Below, piece after piece: positions 1-9,738 of a DNA stretch of 64,000 nucleotides. Below the pieces are notes generated by a model. The model worked only from the letters and a program-made list of their open reading frames with translations. It was not told where the DNA came from and did not search any database. The stretch is from contig JAWZYU010000011.1 of NCBI GenBank assembly GCA_038380435.1, forward strand, positions 76,009,501 through 76,073,500, written 5' to 3'. Every line of letters begins with the position of its first letter. Position 1 is the first letter of the stretch. The position numbers and the translations under genes were made by a program. Source of the stretch: Ryuthela nishihirai. Its lineage: Eukaryota; Arthropoda; Arachnida; Araneae; Heptathelidae.

Positions 1-36
1 TTTTTATTAATTTGAAAGAAATTCGACTCTAACAAA

Positions 37-351
37 ATGAATTCAACATTGATATTGAAGATGTTCCTAATTATCTGAAAATGGAATCAGTTAATTTATA
101 AATGAACGACGTGTTGAAGGAGTTATTTAGAAATGTGGAGCTAGTACAAGTTTATGCAGGACTTACAAATTCTACATTTCCTCTTTTGAAACGATTCTCG
201 GCATGATTGATAACTGCGATTTGTTAGCACTTATATTTGTAAACAAACATTTTATCGAAAACAAATTTGGATCACTAATGACAGGCGAACACGTGCATTC
301 AGCAATAACGGGCTTTGAAAAAGATTTGACCAAATTAGTGAAAGATATTTA
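37..351 (+). pseudogene. Decayed C-terminal fragment of a hAT-type transposase
   Basis: The + strand reads, through several stops, as a peptide with MNDVLKELF, then VYAGLTNSTFPLLKRF, and later LMTGEHVHSAITGFEKDL. From family knowledge this order (a 'DLVxFYASL..FPxLKK' stretch followed by 'RLTDEHLxxxLRIxT') is the C-terminal hAT dimerisation region of GTF2IRD2/ZBED-like transposases. In-frame stops near 99 and 204 and a missing middle (the cysteine-containing CEKTFS block is scrambled) show it is dead. No terminal repeats are visible; the 5' part would lie left of the window. The match was made by eye, so the class is likely but not certain. Confidence 0.42.
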
Positions 352-2530
352 AAAACATCAAGCCTCAATTAATATTCATAGAAAAAAGTTTCGTTTTAGT
401 TTTGCTTATGCAAGAGTTTTTGGTATTATTTTCATTCAAATGTTGTTTTTTGAGATATACATAATCATAAAAATATGCATATATATATGTATATTGTAAA
501 AATAAATCGGCATATATAAAAAATTGTTTATTTCAGTATATTTGTAATCTCTCTCTACGGAGTTAACAAAACATTACACCTCCCTGTCTCTATGATCGAA
601 TATCTTTCACAAACATCTTACAGATCTCCACTCTCGGATCAGTAGGTCATCCAAACAATTCCGCAAATCAATTTAACAATTGGTTCTATCTAACCAATTT
701 TTAGATTTTCAGCAATGTCCTTACTTGACAACAATCGTGCGTTAATTCGTAATAAACAGAGTGTAAATGAGCGGATTTAATAGCTAATAGCTAAGACAAT
801 TAATTTACATCAATAACGTGAAAATTTTAGTATTACGTACTTGAAATATCAATAAGCTAAACGCACTAATCACTTTGTCAGTCATAAAATACCAATTGAT
901 AAATCAATACAACACCCAAAATTCGAATCATAAAAAAATCACTATAACAAATCATTATGCAAAATGTTTGCAGGAAATGGCACTCCCGATAATAACTAAA
1001 GGTGTTCCGTTGTTCATAATAACTTCTACTAAACAAGCATCGACAATCTAAGTCGCGAATCTAACCGCGAACCACACAAAAATAAAATCCTTTTCACAAC
1101 TACTACAATTTCTGTTCTGAATTCTTATATTTTTAAAATCAACTGTGTTCTATTACGATCATGACTCAATCCACACTATGTGCTGTATCGGACATAACTC
1201 GTTGCAAAACAATCACGCTTCCATTGTTGTATTCGGTTCGGTATAATTAATCGCGAAACCGATTGATAATAAAAATAAATAATATAGTTGGACATAAAAG
1301 GTATATAAATATAACAATATAAATAGCAATTCGGCAGAATTAAATAATATATAAGTCTACAGTGAGATCATTTTTAAGTTTTCCAGTGGCAGCTCGTGAG
1401 TTTCTAAATAAGAGGGGCGATTATATTTTTTGTATACAGAGAAGCCACCTAGGCAGGGGCGGTGATGGCTTAGATGGTAATGCTCTCTGCTAACCCCGAC
1501 TCTGTCCTCAGTGACAAAAGGAACATCGATTGGTTTAGAAAAGAACATATACAGTATATATATACACGTGTAATAAAAGTTTCATATATACATGTTGTGG
1601 CTTATGTCAGACACGTACCCCAGTAATTAATTTGGGAGGGAGGGGAATGCCGAGAATTTAGTTTCGGAGGAGGTTCGAGAATGTAGTTTCCGTGGAGGGG
1701 GGATATTGTGCATAATGCAAATGTTCAACGGTATTTTTATGTATTTATTCTGTCATTCATTTTCTTAATTGCTTTGGATCAGCAGTGTGTAACTTTAAAG
1801 AAATAGATTGGTAAGGAGAAAATAATACTTTCTGCAACAAAATCAAAGAAATCAATTTAACATAAGCTTACATGTCAGTGCATCACCATACGAATGAATT
1901 TCACCAACAAGCGCTATTTAAGTTGAAAAATCTCTTTTGATATAAATACATTTACATGACACTGATGAAATGAAAACTCACTTTCGACGATTGACGTGGT
2001 GTCCATCTTATTATATAAATGTGTATAAACCAAACATTAGATGTCAAATTTTAATATTTAAATCATCCATTACTAGTACTTAACTCAGAATTCACGTTTA
2101 TTTCCTGAACGGCAATTTACATTGAAATTTCTATCCCACTCACAGACATTCTGATTAGGTAGTTGCACTCAAATTCTGATCAACAGGCAATAATGTGATG
2201 ACGATTGGAGCTCCATTTTCTTCTTCAAACAAACGTATTAATTAGCAGCCAACATGATTTTGTTGGTAGCTATTGTCTGAAACGTTAACAAATAATTCTT
2301 CGAACACTAATATCTCGGTGTTCGTTTAAATTACACAAATAACGTACAAAAAGTTTCTTTTAAAGAATAAGTTTCATTAATATAGTACATATCGCTTTAG
2401 GTGCTTCTTGTTGGGAAGCCATTATGAAGGTGACACCTTAACACGGAGTTATTAAAGTAACTTCAAATTTCCAACTGCATAACAATATTCTCACTAATGA
2501 TGACTGAACTCATAACGTACACACAATATG
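352..2530. other. A+T-rich stretch without recognised genes
   Basis: No coding pattern or exon is convincing here. Short (TA)n runs occur near 475-495 and 1,555-1,570. Around 1,452-1,490 there is a tRNA-like A-box string (gatggcttagatggtaatgc) that may be the head of a decayed tRNA-derived SINE, but no good B box follows. A purine-rich patch with gggagggagggg lies near 1,630-1,700. Confidence 0.5.
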
Positions 2531-2818
2531 TACAGTCGCTCAAAAAATATCCGAACACTATGGTTGATTACAGAATTTAAAAAAATAAATAAATATATCT
2601 GGCAACGATTGTTTTAGCAATTAACTATCTGATTGTTTTAAAATCAGTGAAATTAGTGATCTGGCAACTTTCGTGTACGTATACGAAGGTTGCCAAATTA
2701 CTAATTTCACTAATTCTAAAGCAATCAGATCACTAATTTTTAAAAAAATCGTTGCCAGATATTTTTTCTGAAATCTGTAATCAACCATAGTGTTCAGATA
2801 CTTTTTTGAGCGACTGTA
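2531..2818. repeat. Palindromic Tc1/mariner-type MITE
   Basis: The element begins with cagtcgctcaaaaaa at 2,533 and ends with its complement ttttttgagcgactg at 2,816. It is flanked by TA on both sides (2,531-2,532 and 2,817-2,818), the target duplication expected for the Tc1/mariner superfamily. The two halves are reverse complements over nearly the whole length (for example ctatggttgattacag near 2,561 against ctgtaatcaaccatag near 2,775), meeting at a centre around 2,672-2,685. It therefore folds into one long hairpin and has no coding capacity. Antisense reading frames across it are shadows. Confidence 0.8.
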
Positions 2819-3120
2819 GGTGGTCATTTTATTTTGATACTAGATCGTGTGGGCTCACTCACGGAAATATTGAGCGTGTTCAGTTACCGTTCACAACAAA
2901 CTGGAGGGTGTGCAGTAACTGCACACGCTCCAGTTTGCTGTGAACGGTAACTGGAGCGTGTACAGTTGCTGTACACGCTCCAGATATTTTTTCCTTAATT
3001 ATGTAATCACGTGACACGAAGGTTGCCAGATCACTAATTTCTAAAAAAAATCGTTGCCAGATATTTTTTCTGAATTCTGTAATCAACCATAGTGTTCGGA
3101 TACTTTTTTGAGCGACTGTA
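2819..3120. repeat. Partial second MITE copy with two stacked palindromes
   Basis: The right part (about 2,984-3,118) repeats the right arm of the MITE at 2,531-2,818 and ends in the same gagcgactg followed by TA at 3,119. In place of the left arm are two palindromes. The first, 2,882-2,952, has 35-base arms around a one-base centre with two mismatches. The second, 2,951-2,983, has perfect 15-base arms (ctggagcgtgtacag) around ttg. Both contain related cacgctccag strings, suggesting one hairpin was derived from the other. Confidence 0.72.
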
Positions 3121-3123
3121 CAC

Positions 3124-3468
3124 CAGTGGTTTCCAAAGGTTTTCGTTCTGCAAATCCCTTTCAACCAAAAAAAAGTGTTGCGAACCCCCAGGGTATAAAT
3201 GACTTAAAAAAAGGTCCAAATTAAAATTTACACTATGTAATTATAATTATAAAATAAAAAAATGTACTACCTATAATTATGACATCCCTAAATTTTGGAA
3301 TCGCTGCAGAAACCAACCTATAAATCTTCAAACTTGAACATGCTTGTTTTCTCGTAGGAAAAACATATTTGTAACATAATTGGACAATCATTTACTGCTT
3401 AAGGAGCCATTACAGAAATTTTAACGCGAACCCCTTGAGGTTAGCGAATCACCAAATGACAACCATTG
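3124..3468. repeat. Probable non-autonomous hAT-type MITE
   Basis: It starts cagtggtttccaaagg and ends in the imperfect complement ending accattg. It contains gcgaaccccc-type strings near both ends (3,180-3,192 and 3,426-3,434), a look common among hAT MITEs. The flanking octamers ctgtacac (3,116-3,123) and atatacac (3,469-3,476) agree at six of eight positions, compatible with an old 8-bp target duplication. It abuts the preceding mariner-type MITE, so it probably landed at that element's end. Confidence 0.5.
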
Positions 3469-4009
3469 ATATACACTAATGTTACTACATATTACTAAAG
3501 TATATAACTCATATTTTTACTTACCCGATGACACTGGTAATAGTGCCTCCTCCATCATATATTAAAAACTGATGAATTTCCAATAATCACCTTGTGGTAG
3601 CACTCTCTCTAATCAGTGACATGATCAGTGACATTGTGGATCCGCTTCACAGCTGCGTAACCCTCGCTTTAACTTGTACACGGTTGTAGGCGGTGCGGCA
3701 AACGATTAACATTAATATGGTAAACGATTGAAGCTTATGGGCACAATTAAAGCTTGTCACGTAATATCTTGAGCTTATAATTAAGGCCACGCAAGACACA
3801 TTCGAGTGTATTACTTCACTAAATGCTTATTGAAATGAAACAGAATGGGCAAGATATTTTAGAAAATAAATATCGATTTTAAATATAGTTTTTATGATTT
3901 ATTCTAATTCGGAGTTTAATATTTTAATAAATTTATATTACAGAAATGTTGATGAGGCTTGGCCCCTCTGGCCGCTAATCACAAGCCGCCCTTGTTTTTT
4001 TTAACTTAT
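3469..4009. other. No gene recognised
   Basis: A+T-rich sequence without a convincing ORF, exon or terminal repeat. A short string at 3,955-3,975 (gaggcttggcccctctggccgc) is more G+C-rich than its surroundings; I attach no function to it. Confidence 0.4.
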
Positions 4010-4329
4010 TCTTTAAAATATTATTCCTCTACATGGGTTTTGTTGCATTGTATGTTGAAAATTATTTGAAAATACAACTTTCATTTGAAGAGAATCACTT
4101 GACAATAATTGTTTTCGCTTTTTTTTGCTTTCCAAAGCATTTTACCTATTTTTTTTTATTAATTTGCTTTCTTCATTTGTTGGTCTGTTTGTCGGTTTAT
4201 TTATATGTTTGCAAAATCGGTTGTTCAATCATGTATTTCCAACCTGATAACCTATCGCAATGAGTTATGTGTCGTATTAAATCTTGTGATGAGGGATGTG
4301 TCATAAGCTATAGATTTTTTATCTCCGTC
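4010..4329. repeat. Hairpin-ended tandem repeat, unit A left part
   Basis: From about 4,185 the string gtttgtcggtttatttatatgttt matches the starts of units B (9,045) and C (17,096). The stretch 4,010-4,150 resembles the closing hairpin region of a preceding unit (caattgttttcgctttt-like). The unit is cut at 4,329 by the LTR retrotransposon and resumes after its target duplication at 8,405. Confidence 0.6.
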
Positions 4330-4938
4330 TGTCAGGCTAGAGGCATTTTTAGATTTTTTTTTGTTCAGGCTGTGTATATTTATTTTGGATGTCGCCAAAA
4401 TAGTCATATGCTACGGGGAGGCCCTCTGTCCCGACATCTGGAAAGTTAATTGCAGTAGCAGTGTACAGGGAACGGCTAGCGTCCGCTGGCAAGTGACCCG
4501 GGTCCCTGAGGGCTAACGGACGCCCAGATGGTGAGGCATAGAAAAGAAAGGAAGAAAGGGTTTGGCAACGATGAGAGGAGAGCCGGTCGAGTTTCCAAAG
4601 TGTGAGGACATAAAGTTGAAAAGCTGGTGAGTGCCGACTGGTATTAGCGGTACGTAGGCTCTCGGGAAAACAGCTGAACTGGGATAGTAAGCTGGTTTTG
4701 TAATTCATAGTAAATGAGTGACGAGTGTGTTTTTCCTCATCAGTCTATGTAGTTTATGTAAATAAAGGATAGTTATTGTTTTACCAAGGACTAAGTTGAA
4801 CCAATTTATTGGGGAGGAGCCTCAGTATCGAGTCTCTGCAATTGTGAATAAACCGTTTGATTCTATCCGAAAGACTCTTTCACCCGTCGCGTATAGCGAT
4901 CGAACCGAGGGACCGACAAACGAAGAGTTAACATCACA
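4330..4938 (+). repeat. 5' LTR
   Basis: Starts tgtcaggctagagg and ends gttaacatcaca. It differs from the 3' LTR only in ctgagggctaac (C here, G at the matching position near 7,974). A polyadenylation signal aataaa sits at 4,761-4,766. An antisense ORF of 119 codons occurs identically in both LTRs and has no family match I know; I treat it as a by-product of base composition. Confidence 0.93.
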
Positions 4939-4941
4939 AAG

Positions 4942-4957
4942 TGGCGCAGTCCGACAG
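4942..4957 (+). other. Putative primer-binding site
   Basis: tggcgcagtccgacag begins three bases after the 5' LTR. TGG pairs with the CCA end of a tRNA, as expected for minus-strand priming. I cannot name the tRNA from memory. Confidence 0.6.
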
Positions 4958-4982
4958 TACGCAACAGAGGTGAAAGTAGCGG

Positions 4983-5245
4983 CGAAGGTGACGGAAGAGT
5001 TCCGACATCCATTGTGAGCTGACCAGAACAAGGCTGATACTGCCAAGAGTGTCCTGCGGTGTGCTTCAGGCGATAGAATAGCTGTGAAGGTACCTGAAGA
5101 ATCGTGCATCACGTTCGAACTGTGGAAAAAGCTGTGAAGGTGACGGAAAAGTTCAACATCCACTGGGAGCTGACCGACGCAAGGCTGATACTGCCAAGAG
5201 TGTTCCGACTGTGTGCTTCAGGTAGCAGATTGACGAGGCGGTTCG
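4983..5245 (+). repeat. Direct repeat in the retrotransposon leader
   Basis: Two imperfect copies lie about 150 bp apart: one from aaggtgacggaagag near 4,985, the second from aaggtgacggaaaag near 5,137. Both continue through ggctgatactgccaagagtgt and gtgtgcttcagg. The duplication lies between the primer-binding site and the gag start, where packaging signals commonly reside; that role is inference. Confidence 0.7.
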
Positions 5246-5327
5246 TTCCTGTCATCACATCGGAGGTAAGTATCCTCTTACTCTAGGGGCGAGTAGTTAG
5301 ATACGGCAGAGGCCTGTACGAGCTAAA

Positions 5328-7337
5328 ATGGAGCTTAGGAGCGGTCGCGATAGGGAAAGGGATGAGTTAAGGCGAAGCTTCATAGTCACAGAGAGGGATA
5401 GCGCGCAGGGTGGTTATTCAGGGAATGATCTAGGAGGCGAGGAGGTGACAATAGACAGAGAGTCTGATGCTGCGATAGACATGAGAGGGTTGAGGGATTA
5501 TGACGATGACAACGATGCGGATATGCTGCAGAGCGGGACCAGAAAGCAGAGAGCTAAAGAAAGGATTGGATATGATTTTGAATTAGAGAGGATGAGGTTA
5601 GAGATGCAACTGAGAAGGGAAGAGAGAGAGGCAGCAGAAAGGGAAAAGGAGAGAGAGGCAGCAGAAAGGGAAAAGGAGAGAGAGGCGGCAGAAAGAGAAA
5701 GAGAAAAGGAGAGAGAGCATGAGTATAGAATGCTGGAACTGCAAATGAGGAATGCAAACGAGGAGAGGGGTGATGTACGAACGGTGGCAGTTTCTAGTAA
5801 TCCAGCAGATGTGCGGCTGGCTAGTTATATAAAATTATTGGGAAATATGTTAGCTGGAAGCCCTAAAAACCCTGAAGAGGTGATAAATCTCTTTGAGACA
5901 GCGGAAAGGGGATTTAAGATATATGAAGTGCCAGAGGAATTTCGAGGCAAAGTCATCATTTCTTTTTTAGATGGTAATTATGCAAATCACGTTTTCCGAA
6001 AATTAAGTGCAGAGGATTTTGTTCATTATAAGAAAGTTAAAGAGGCCGTATTAAAAGAGTTTAAGCTCACTCCCTCTGCGTACAAGAGAAAGTTTGAAAC
6101 TATCACGAAAGAACCGAATGAGTCATACAATCAATTAGCCTCGAGGCTCAGAAATAGCTGGGATTACTACGTCCGCAGTAGGAAGGTGACAAATTTTGAG
6201 GAGCTTATGGACCTGATAGTGTCGGATAAATTACGTGATAGCCTTCCTCAAGACACTCATGCTTACGTAGTACAGAAAGAGGCGGAGTCATGGGCAAAAG
6301 CAGACGAAATAGCAACGTGGGCAGAAATCCATCTAGCCAGTGTAAACGGAACGGAAGAGGTCCTAACTTTTAAAGAGGTAAGGCATAGACAATATGCAGA
6401 ACGTGTTGTTTCCCCCCAGCAGAGGATAGACTCAGAGAGAAATTACTCGAGCAGAAGGTATCAACCGGCAGTTAATTTAGCTGAATATAGAAATGTCCCA
6501 AAAGTAAGGAGGTGCCATAAATGTAGATCTGACGAACATTTGATGAAAGATTGCCCACTGAGAACTGGGAACCGTGAGAACCGAACTCAGGTGTACCAAG
6601 TTAGCACCTTGGATCAGAATTCTAAAGATGTTTGTGAGGCAACAATAGGAAGGGTTACGACACATACAAAGCCAAGTCCAAGCAGTCAAGTAATGGGACA
6701 GGGAGAGATACGTATCCCAGTAGATTATGAAGAGGTTCGAGTCAGATGTGGCGACCAGACAGCTAGAGCAGTCGTGGATTCGGGGGCAGAACTGACAGTA
6801 ATCAGAAAGGGGATGCTAAACGAAGAAAAACACCCGGTAAAAGACCATCTGTTGTTGCATGGGCCGTTTGGTGATGCCATAAGGGCAGAGGTAAAAGAGC
6901 TGCCTTTAAGTTTGATTGATGGTACAGACAATAGCACTGTGAGTGGCGGAGAAATTAAAGTGCTATGCGCAGTAGTAGCAAAGCTGCGGAAGGAGGTACT
7001 TCTGAGTGTGGAAGCATATGGTAAGTTAATTAGAAAGAAGGAGAGAAGGCCTGTAACTGGTAACCTCAGGAGGAAAATCCACGAGCCGTGGGCCAATCGA
7101 GGAAGCTACCATGAAAGAGGTAGAGAAATTACAGTTAGTAACAGGGAAATATATGCTCCATGGAGACTGTCCAATCAGCGCCATCCTATCTCCCAGCCCA
7201 AACATGTGCAGCGATCTGTCAGACTCGATGTCTACGATGATCAAAATTATTTAGGGGAGGGAGCGAACATGGCAATTGGAGGTAACAATGGGTCAGGCCG
7301 ACGCCAATGTCGACGACTTTCAGCCTATAGAGTCTGA
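5328..7337 (+). CDS. Gag-protease polyprotein of the LTR retrotransposon
   Basis: An intact 669-codon ORF. Residues about 1-90 are charged and low complexity. Residues about 92-142 form a very charged probable coiled coil with repeated EREAAEREK units. Residues about 155-350 look like an all-helical capsid region with SCAN-like character (EFKLTPSAYKRKFETI, then LRDSLPQDTHAYV). A CCHC zinc knuckle, CHKCRSDEHLMKDC, lies at about 396-409 and should bind RNA. A retropepsin-type active site VVDSGAELTVI lies at about 482-492, with catalytic Asp 484. After about residue 565 the protein becomes basic linker-like sequence and stops; no RT motif follows. The reading frame is unbroken, so the protein may still be made. 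It probably assembles particles that carry its own RNA, with RT and integrase from a partner element (inference). Confidence 0.85.
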   Translation: MELRSGRDRERDELRRSFIVTERDSAQGGYSGNDLGGEEVTIDRESDAAIDMRGLRDYDDDNDADMLQSGTRKQRAKERIGYDFELERMRLEMQLRREEREAAEREKEREAAEREKEREAAEREREKEREHEYRMLELQMRNANEERGDVRTVAVSSNPADVRLASYIKLLGNMLAGSPKNPEEVINLFETAERGFKIYEVPEEFRGKVIISFLDGNYANHVFRKLSAEDFVHYKKVKEAVLKEFKLTPSAYKRKFETITKEPNESYNQLASRLRNSWDYYVRSRKVTNFEELMDLIVSDKLRDSLPQDTHAYVVQKEAESWAKADEIATWAEIHLASVNGTEEVLTFKEVRHRQYAERVVSPQQRIDSERNYSSRRYQPAVNLAEYRNVPKVRRCHKCRSDEHLMKDCPLRTGNRENRTQVYQVSTLDQNSKDVCEATIGRVTTHTKPSPSSQVMGQGEIRIPVDYEEVRVRCGDQTARAVVDSGAELTVIRKGMLNEEKHPVKDHLLLHGPFGDAIRAEVKELPLSLIDGTDNSTVSGGEIKVLCAVVAKLRKEVLLSVEAYGKLIRKKERRPVTGNLRRKIHEPWANRGSYHERGREITVSNREIYAPWRLSNQRHPISQPKHVQRSVRLDVYDDQNYLGEGANMAIGGNNGSGRRQCRRLSAYRV

Positions 7338-7790
7338 GGGTACGTACGGGAAGGTGATAGCTAGGTAGTCATGAAAGGTGTGCATAGCCTTTCACATGGG
7401 ATGCCACCTGTGAACGATGAACACCGCCGGTATGGCATACCTTCGTCAAAGACAGTTATTAGTGAGATAATTAATTTATGAACTGTTTACTCTTGGACAA
7501 CTACTTCAGTCACCAGTTTTTTTTTGTTTGAAGCAAAGAAAGACAATATTTAGACTCAGGCACCAGTATATACCTAGGAGTTATTTTGTATTTAAGTGTA
7601 GTGTACATAGATGTGTAAAAGATGTGCCAATTCGCAGAGAATTTATACAATTCATGAAGCAACTTAGAACTCTGTATTTTGTGGCATTGAACTCTAGGAT
7701 TAATGCGAAAATGAACTCTGATTTTCAGCATTCAGCTTGACTTTTTAGTCAGCAGTTAACAGGACTAACTACTGACTTCTGGCAGGGAGG
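7338..7790 (+). other. 3' internal non-coding region with polypurine tract
   Basis: About 450 bp between the gag-protease stop and the 3' LTR. It has no RT, RNase H, integrase or envelope-like reading frame. A short hairpin forms near 7,372-7,394 (tgaaagg/cctttca). ggcagggagg (7,781-7,790) directly precedes the LTR and is the likely plus-strand primer. Confidence 0.7.
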
Positions 7791-8399
7791 TGTCAGGCTA
7801 GAGGCATTTTTAGATTTTTTTTTGTTCAGGCTGTGTATATTTATTTTGGATGTCGCCAAAATAGTCATATGCTACGGGGAGGCCCTCTGTCCCGACATCT
7901 GGAAAGTTAATTGCAGTAGCAGTGTACAGGGAACGGCTAGCGTCCGCTGGCAAGTGACCCGGGTCCCTGAGGGGTAACGGACGCCCAGATGGTGAGGCAT
8001 AGAAAAGAAAGGAAGAAAGGGTTTGGCAACGATGAGAGGAGAGCCGGTCGAGTTTCCAAAGTGTGAGGACATAAAGTTGAAAAGCTGGTGAGTGCCGACT
8101 GGTATTAGCGGTACGTAGGCTCTCGGGAAAACAGCTGAACTGGGATAGTAAGCTGGTTTTGTAATTCATAGTAAATGAGTGACGAGTGTGTTTTTCCTCA
8201 TCAGTCTATGTAGTTTATGTAAATAAAGGATAGTTATTGTTTTACCAAGGACTAAGTTGAACCAATTTATTGGGGAGGAGCCTCAGTATCGAGTCTCTGC
8301 AATTGTGAATAAACCGTTTGATTCTATCCGAAAGACTCTTTCACCCGTCGCGTATAGCGATCGAACCGAGGGACCGACAAACGAAGAGTTAACATCACA
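7791..8399 (+). repeat. 3' LTR
   Basis: 609 bp, same ends as the 5' LTR, one base different. Polyadenylation signal aataaa at 8,222-8,227. Followed by the target duplication ccgtc. Confidence 0.93.
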
Positions 8400-9044
8400 C
8401 CGTCCCTGCTATTTCCTCCTCCCTAAATAAAGGTAAATGTTAAAATCTTTGTTTACTATATCTCCCGAGTTTGTAGACCGAGAATTGTGAATTAGGATTC
8501 AAACATAAACTTGTCATGCGAGGAGTGCCGTGAGCAAGCTCGAATTTCGTCACCCAACCTTCTACTCCAAACAAATGAAGTCGTAAATTTTACTGAGGCC
8601 GATCTCAGCAAGTTATATCTCAAATTAAAGCATGTGACATCGACAATGCCGTAGCCTACCTCAAATTACTGTCCCTTTTATTCTCTCCAAAAATAATGGA
8701 TGAAAAAATTTAGTCGATAGCACTCTTTTTGACTCTTATGTCAAATGAGAGCACTTTCACAGTAGTAATGTAGCAGTTCCAAAGATAGGTGTATTTAGTG
8801 ATAAAGTGGAAAATACCTATCTTCCTATGTTCGACTCAAAAAGCAAAAAATAAAACTAAAGCTCACCGATGGCGAAGTATCTCGCTGAATCCATATTCAC
8901 TTCAACAGAACAAAGGGCACCAAAACTGATTTATCTACTGAATTAAAATTGCTAAAGCCCTATCTTCCTTTGTGATGAATACGAATTAAATTAGTGATTT
9001 CACTATCTTTTAGTTTTATCTATCTTCCTATTGATTTCACATGT
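8400..9044. repeat. Hairpin-ended tandem repeat, unit A right part
   Basis: Continues unit A after the LTR element. tatctcccgagtttgtagaccg (8,460) matches tatctcccgaacgtgaagaccg in unit C (17,290). aaattaaagcatgtgacat, gtagcctacctcaaattac and gcagttccaaagataggtgt have counterparts in units B and C. The unit closes with a foldback at about 8,846-9,021: ataaaactaaagctcaccgatgg at one end and ttagttttatct at the other. Unit B begins about 20 bp later, which argues for tandem arrangement. Confidence 0.65.
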
Positions 9045-9738
9045 CATTTGTCGGTTTGTTTGTGCGTTTAGTAAAGATGTTATTTCACAATATCGTCCCA
9101 ATCCGTTGCCTGTTACGAGTCAGTTGGATTGGGTTGTTTTCCCTCTGAGTGGCACTTTTTTTACACATCCATGGGCTAAATGGTCAGGTCACAAGGAGCT
9201 CGAAGGTTCATAGAAGGTTGGGGGGCAGGGAATTCACTGGAATAGCTTTTGGGAGACAGATGGTGGCCTCCCGTCAAGGCCATCTAACGTGTTCCTTAAC
9301 GTGTACAGGGTATGGCTCTCCCGCACACGGACCACGGCTTAACGTCCCATCCGACGGACGGCGGCATTTCCTAGCCCATCGGTGTCCCTTACTGACTGTG
9401 GGCAGGGAGGGTAGGTTTGCGGAGAAAAAGTTACGAGTCAGTTGTCAATGGAAGCATCTGATGTTAGGACTGTTGTACGCAACCTATAATTTTGCCCTCA
9501 TCACTCTTCACGCCAAAAAAGGGGACAGAAATTTCACCCGAGGAGTCGGCCCCAAGGGGTAATATCCCAAATTAAAGCTTGCGATGTCTATAGTGTCATG
9601 GACTACCTCAAATCACGTCCTCCCCCCTCCACCAAAAAAAAAAGATGAGGAAAACTGGGGTCCAGCTTCTTTTGGAGTCTCAGTAGCACTGCAACTGTTC
9701 CGAAGGTAGGTAGGTGTTTTGATGAATCGCATAAGATT
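9045..9738. repeat. Hairpin-ended tandem repeat, unit B left part (carries SINE)
   Basis: Begins with the unit-start string tcggtttgtttgtgcgtttag. It is interrupted by a SINE at 9,127-9,429 and resumes with caaattaaagcttgcgatgt (9,569), ggactacctcaaatcacg and ctgttccgaaggtaggtaggtgt. It is cut again by the LINE at 9,739, just after gatgaatcgcataagatt (9,721-9,738). Confidence 0.6.
9127..9429 (-). mobile_element. SINE-A copy with 15-bp target duplication
   Basis: Flanked by a perfect 15-bp direct repeat gttacgagtcagttg (9,112-9,126 and 9,430-9,444). The body matches the copies at 22.0, 33.0, 43.2 and 56.2 kb, including the conserved 'ccgtccgtcggatgggac' core on the minus strand and the end 'gtgccactcagagg'. 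The tRNA-like head is missing, so the copy is 5'-truncated. Reading frames across it are fortuitous. Confidence 0.85.

Larger units (their letters stand above)
4330..8399 (+). mobile_element. Non-autonomous gag-protease LTR retrotransposon, recently inserted
   Basis: A complete 4,070-bp LTR element. Identical-length 609-bp LTRs (4,330-4,938 and 7,791-8,399) begin TG, end CA and differ at one base by my reading. It is flanked by a perfect 5-bp target duplication, ccgtc (4,325-4,329 and 8,400-8,404). Inside are a primer-binding-like site, a leader with a direct repeat, one long gag-protease ORF and a purine-rich tract before the 3' LTR. Only about 450 bp separate the ORF stop from the 3' LTR, so reverse transcriptase, RNase H and integrase are absent. 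The CCHC knuckle and DSG protease suggest Gypsy/Metaviridae affinity, but without RT this is not proven. It interrupts unit A of the hairpin repeat array. Confidence 0.9.

Noticed and set aside
4349..4708. 119-codon antisense ORF, repeated at 7,810-8,169
   Set aside because: It lies wholly inside the LTRs, so the duplication follows from LTR identity. No family features.
7338..7790. Search for RT, integrase or envelope remnants after gag-protease
   Set aside because: All frames are short and without QGF-type, DDE or CCHC motifs, so pol is absent rather than overlooked.
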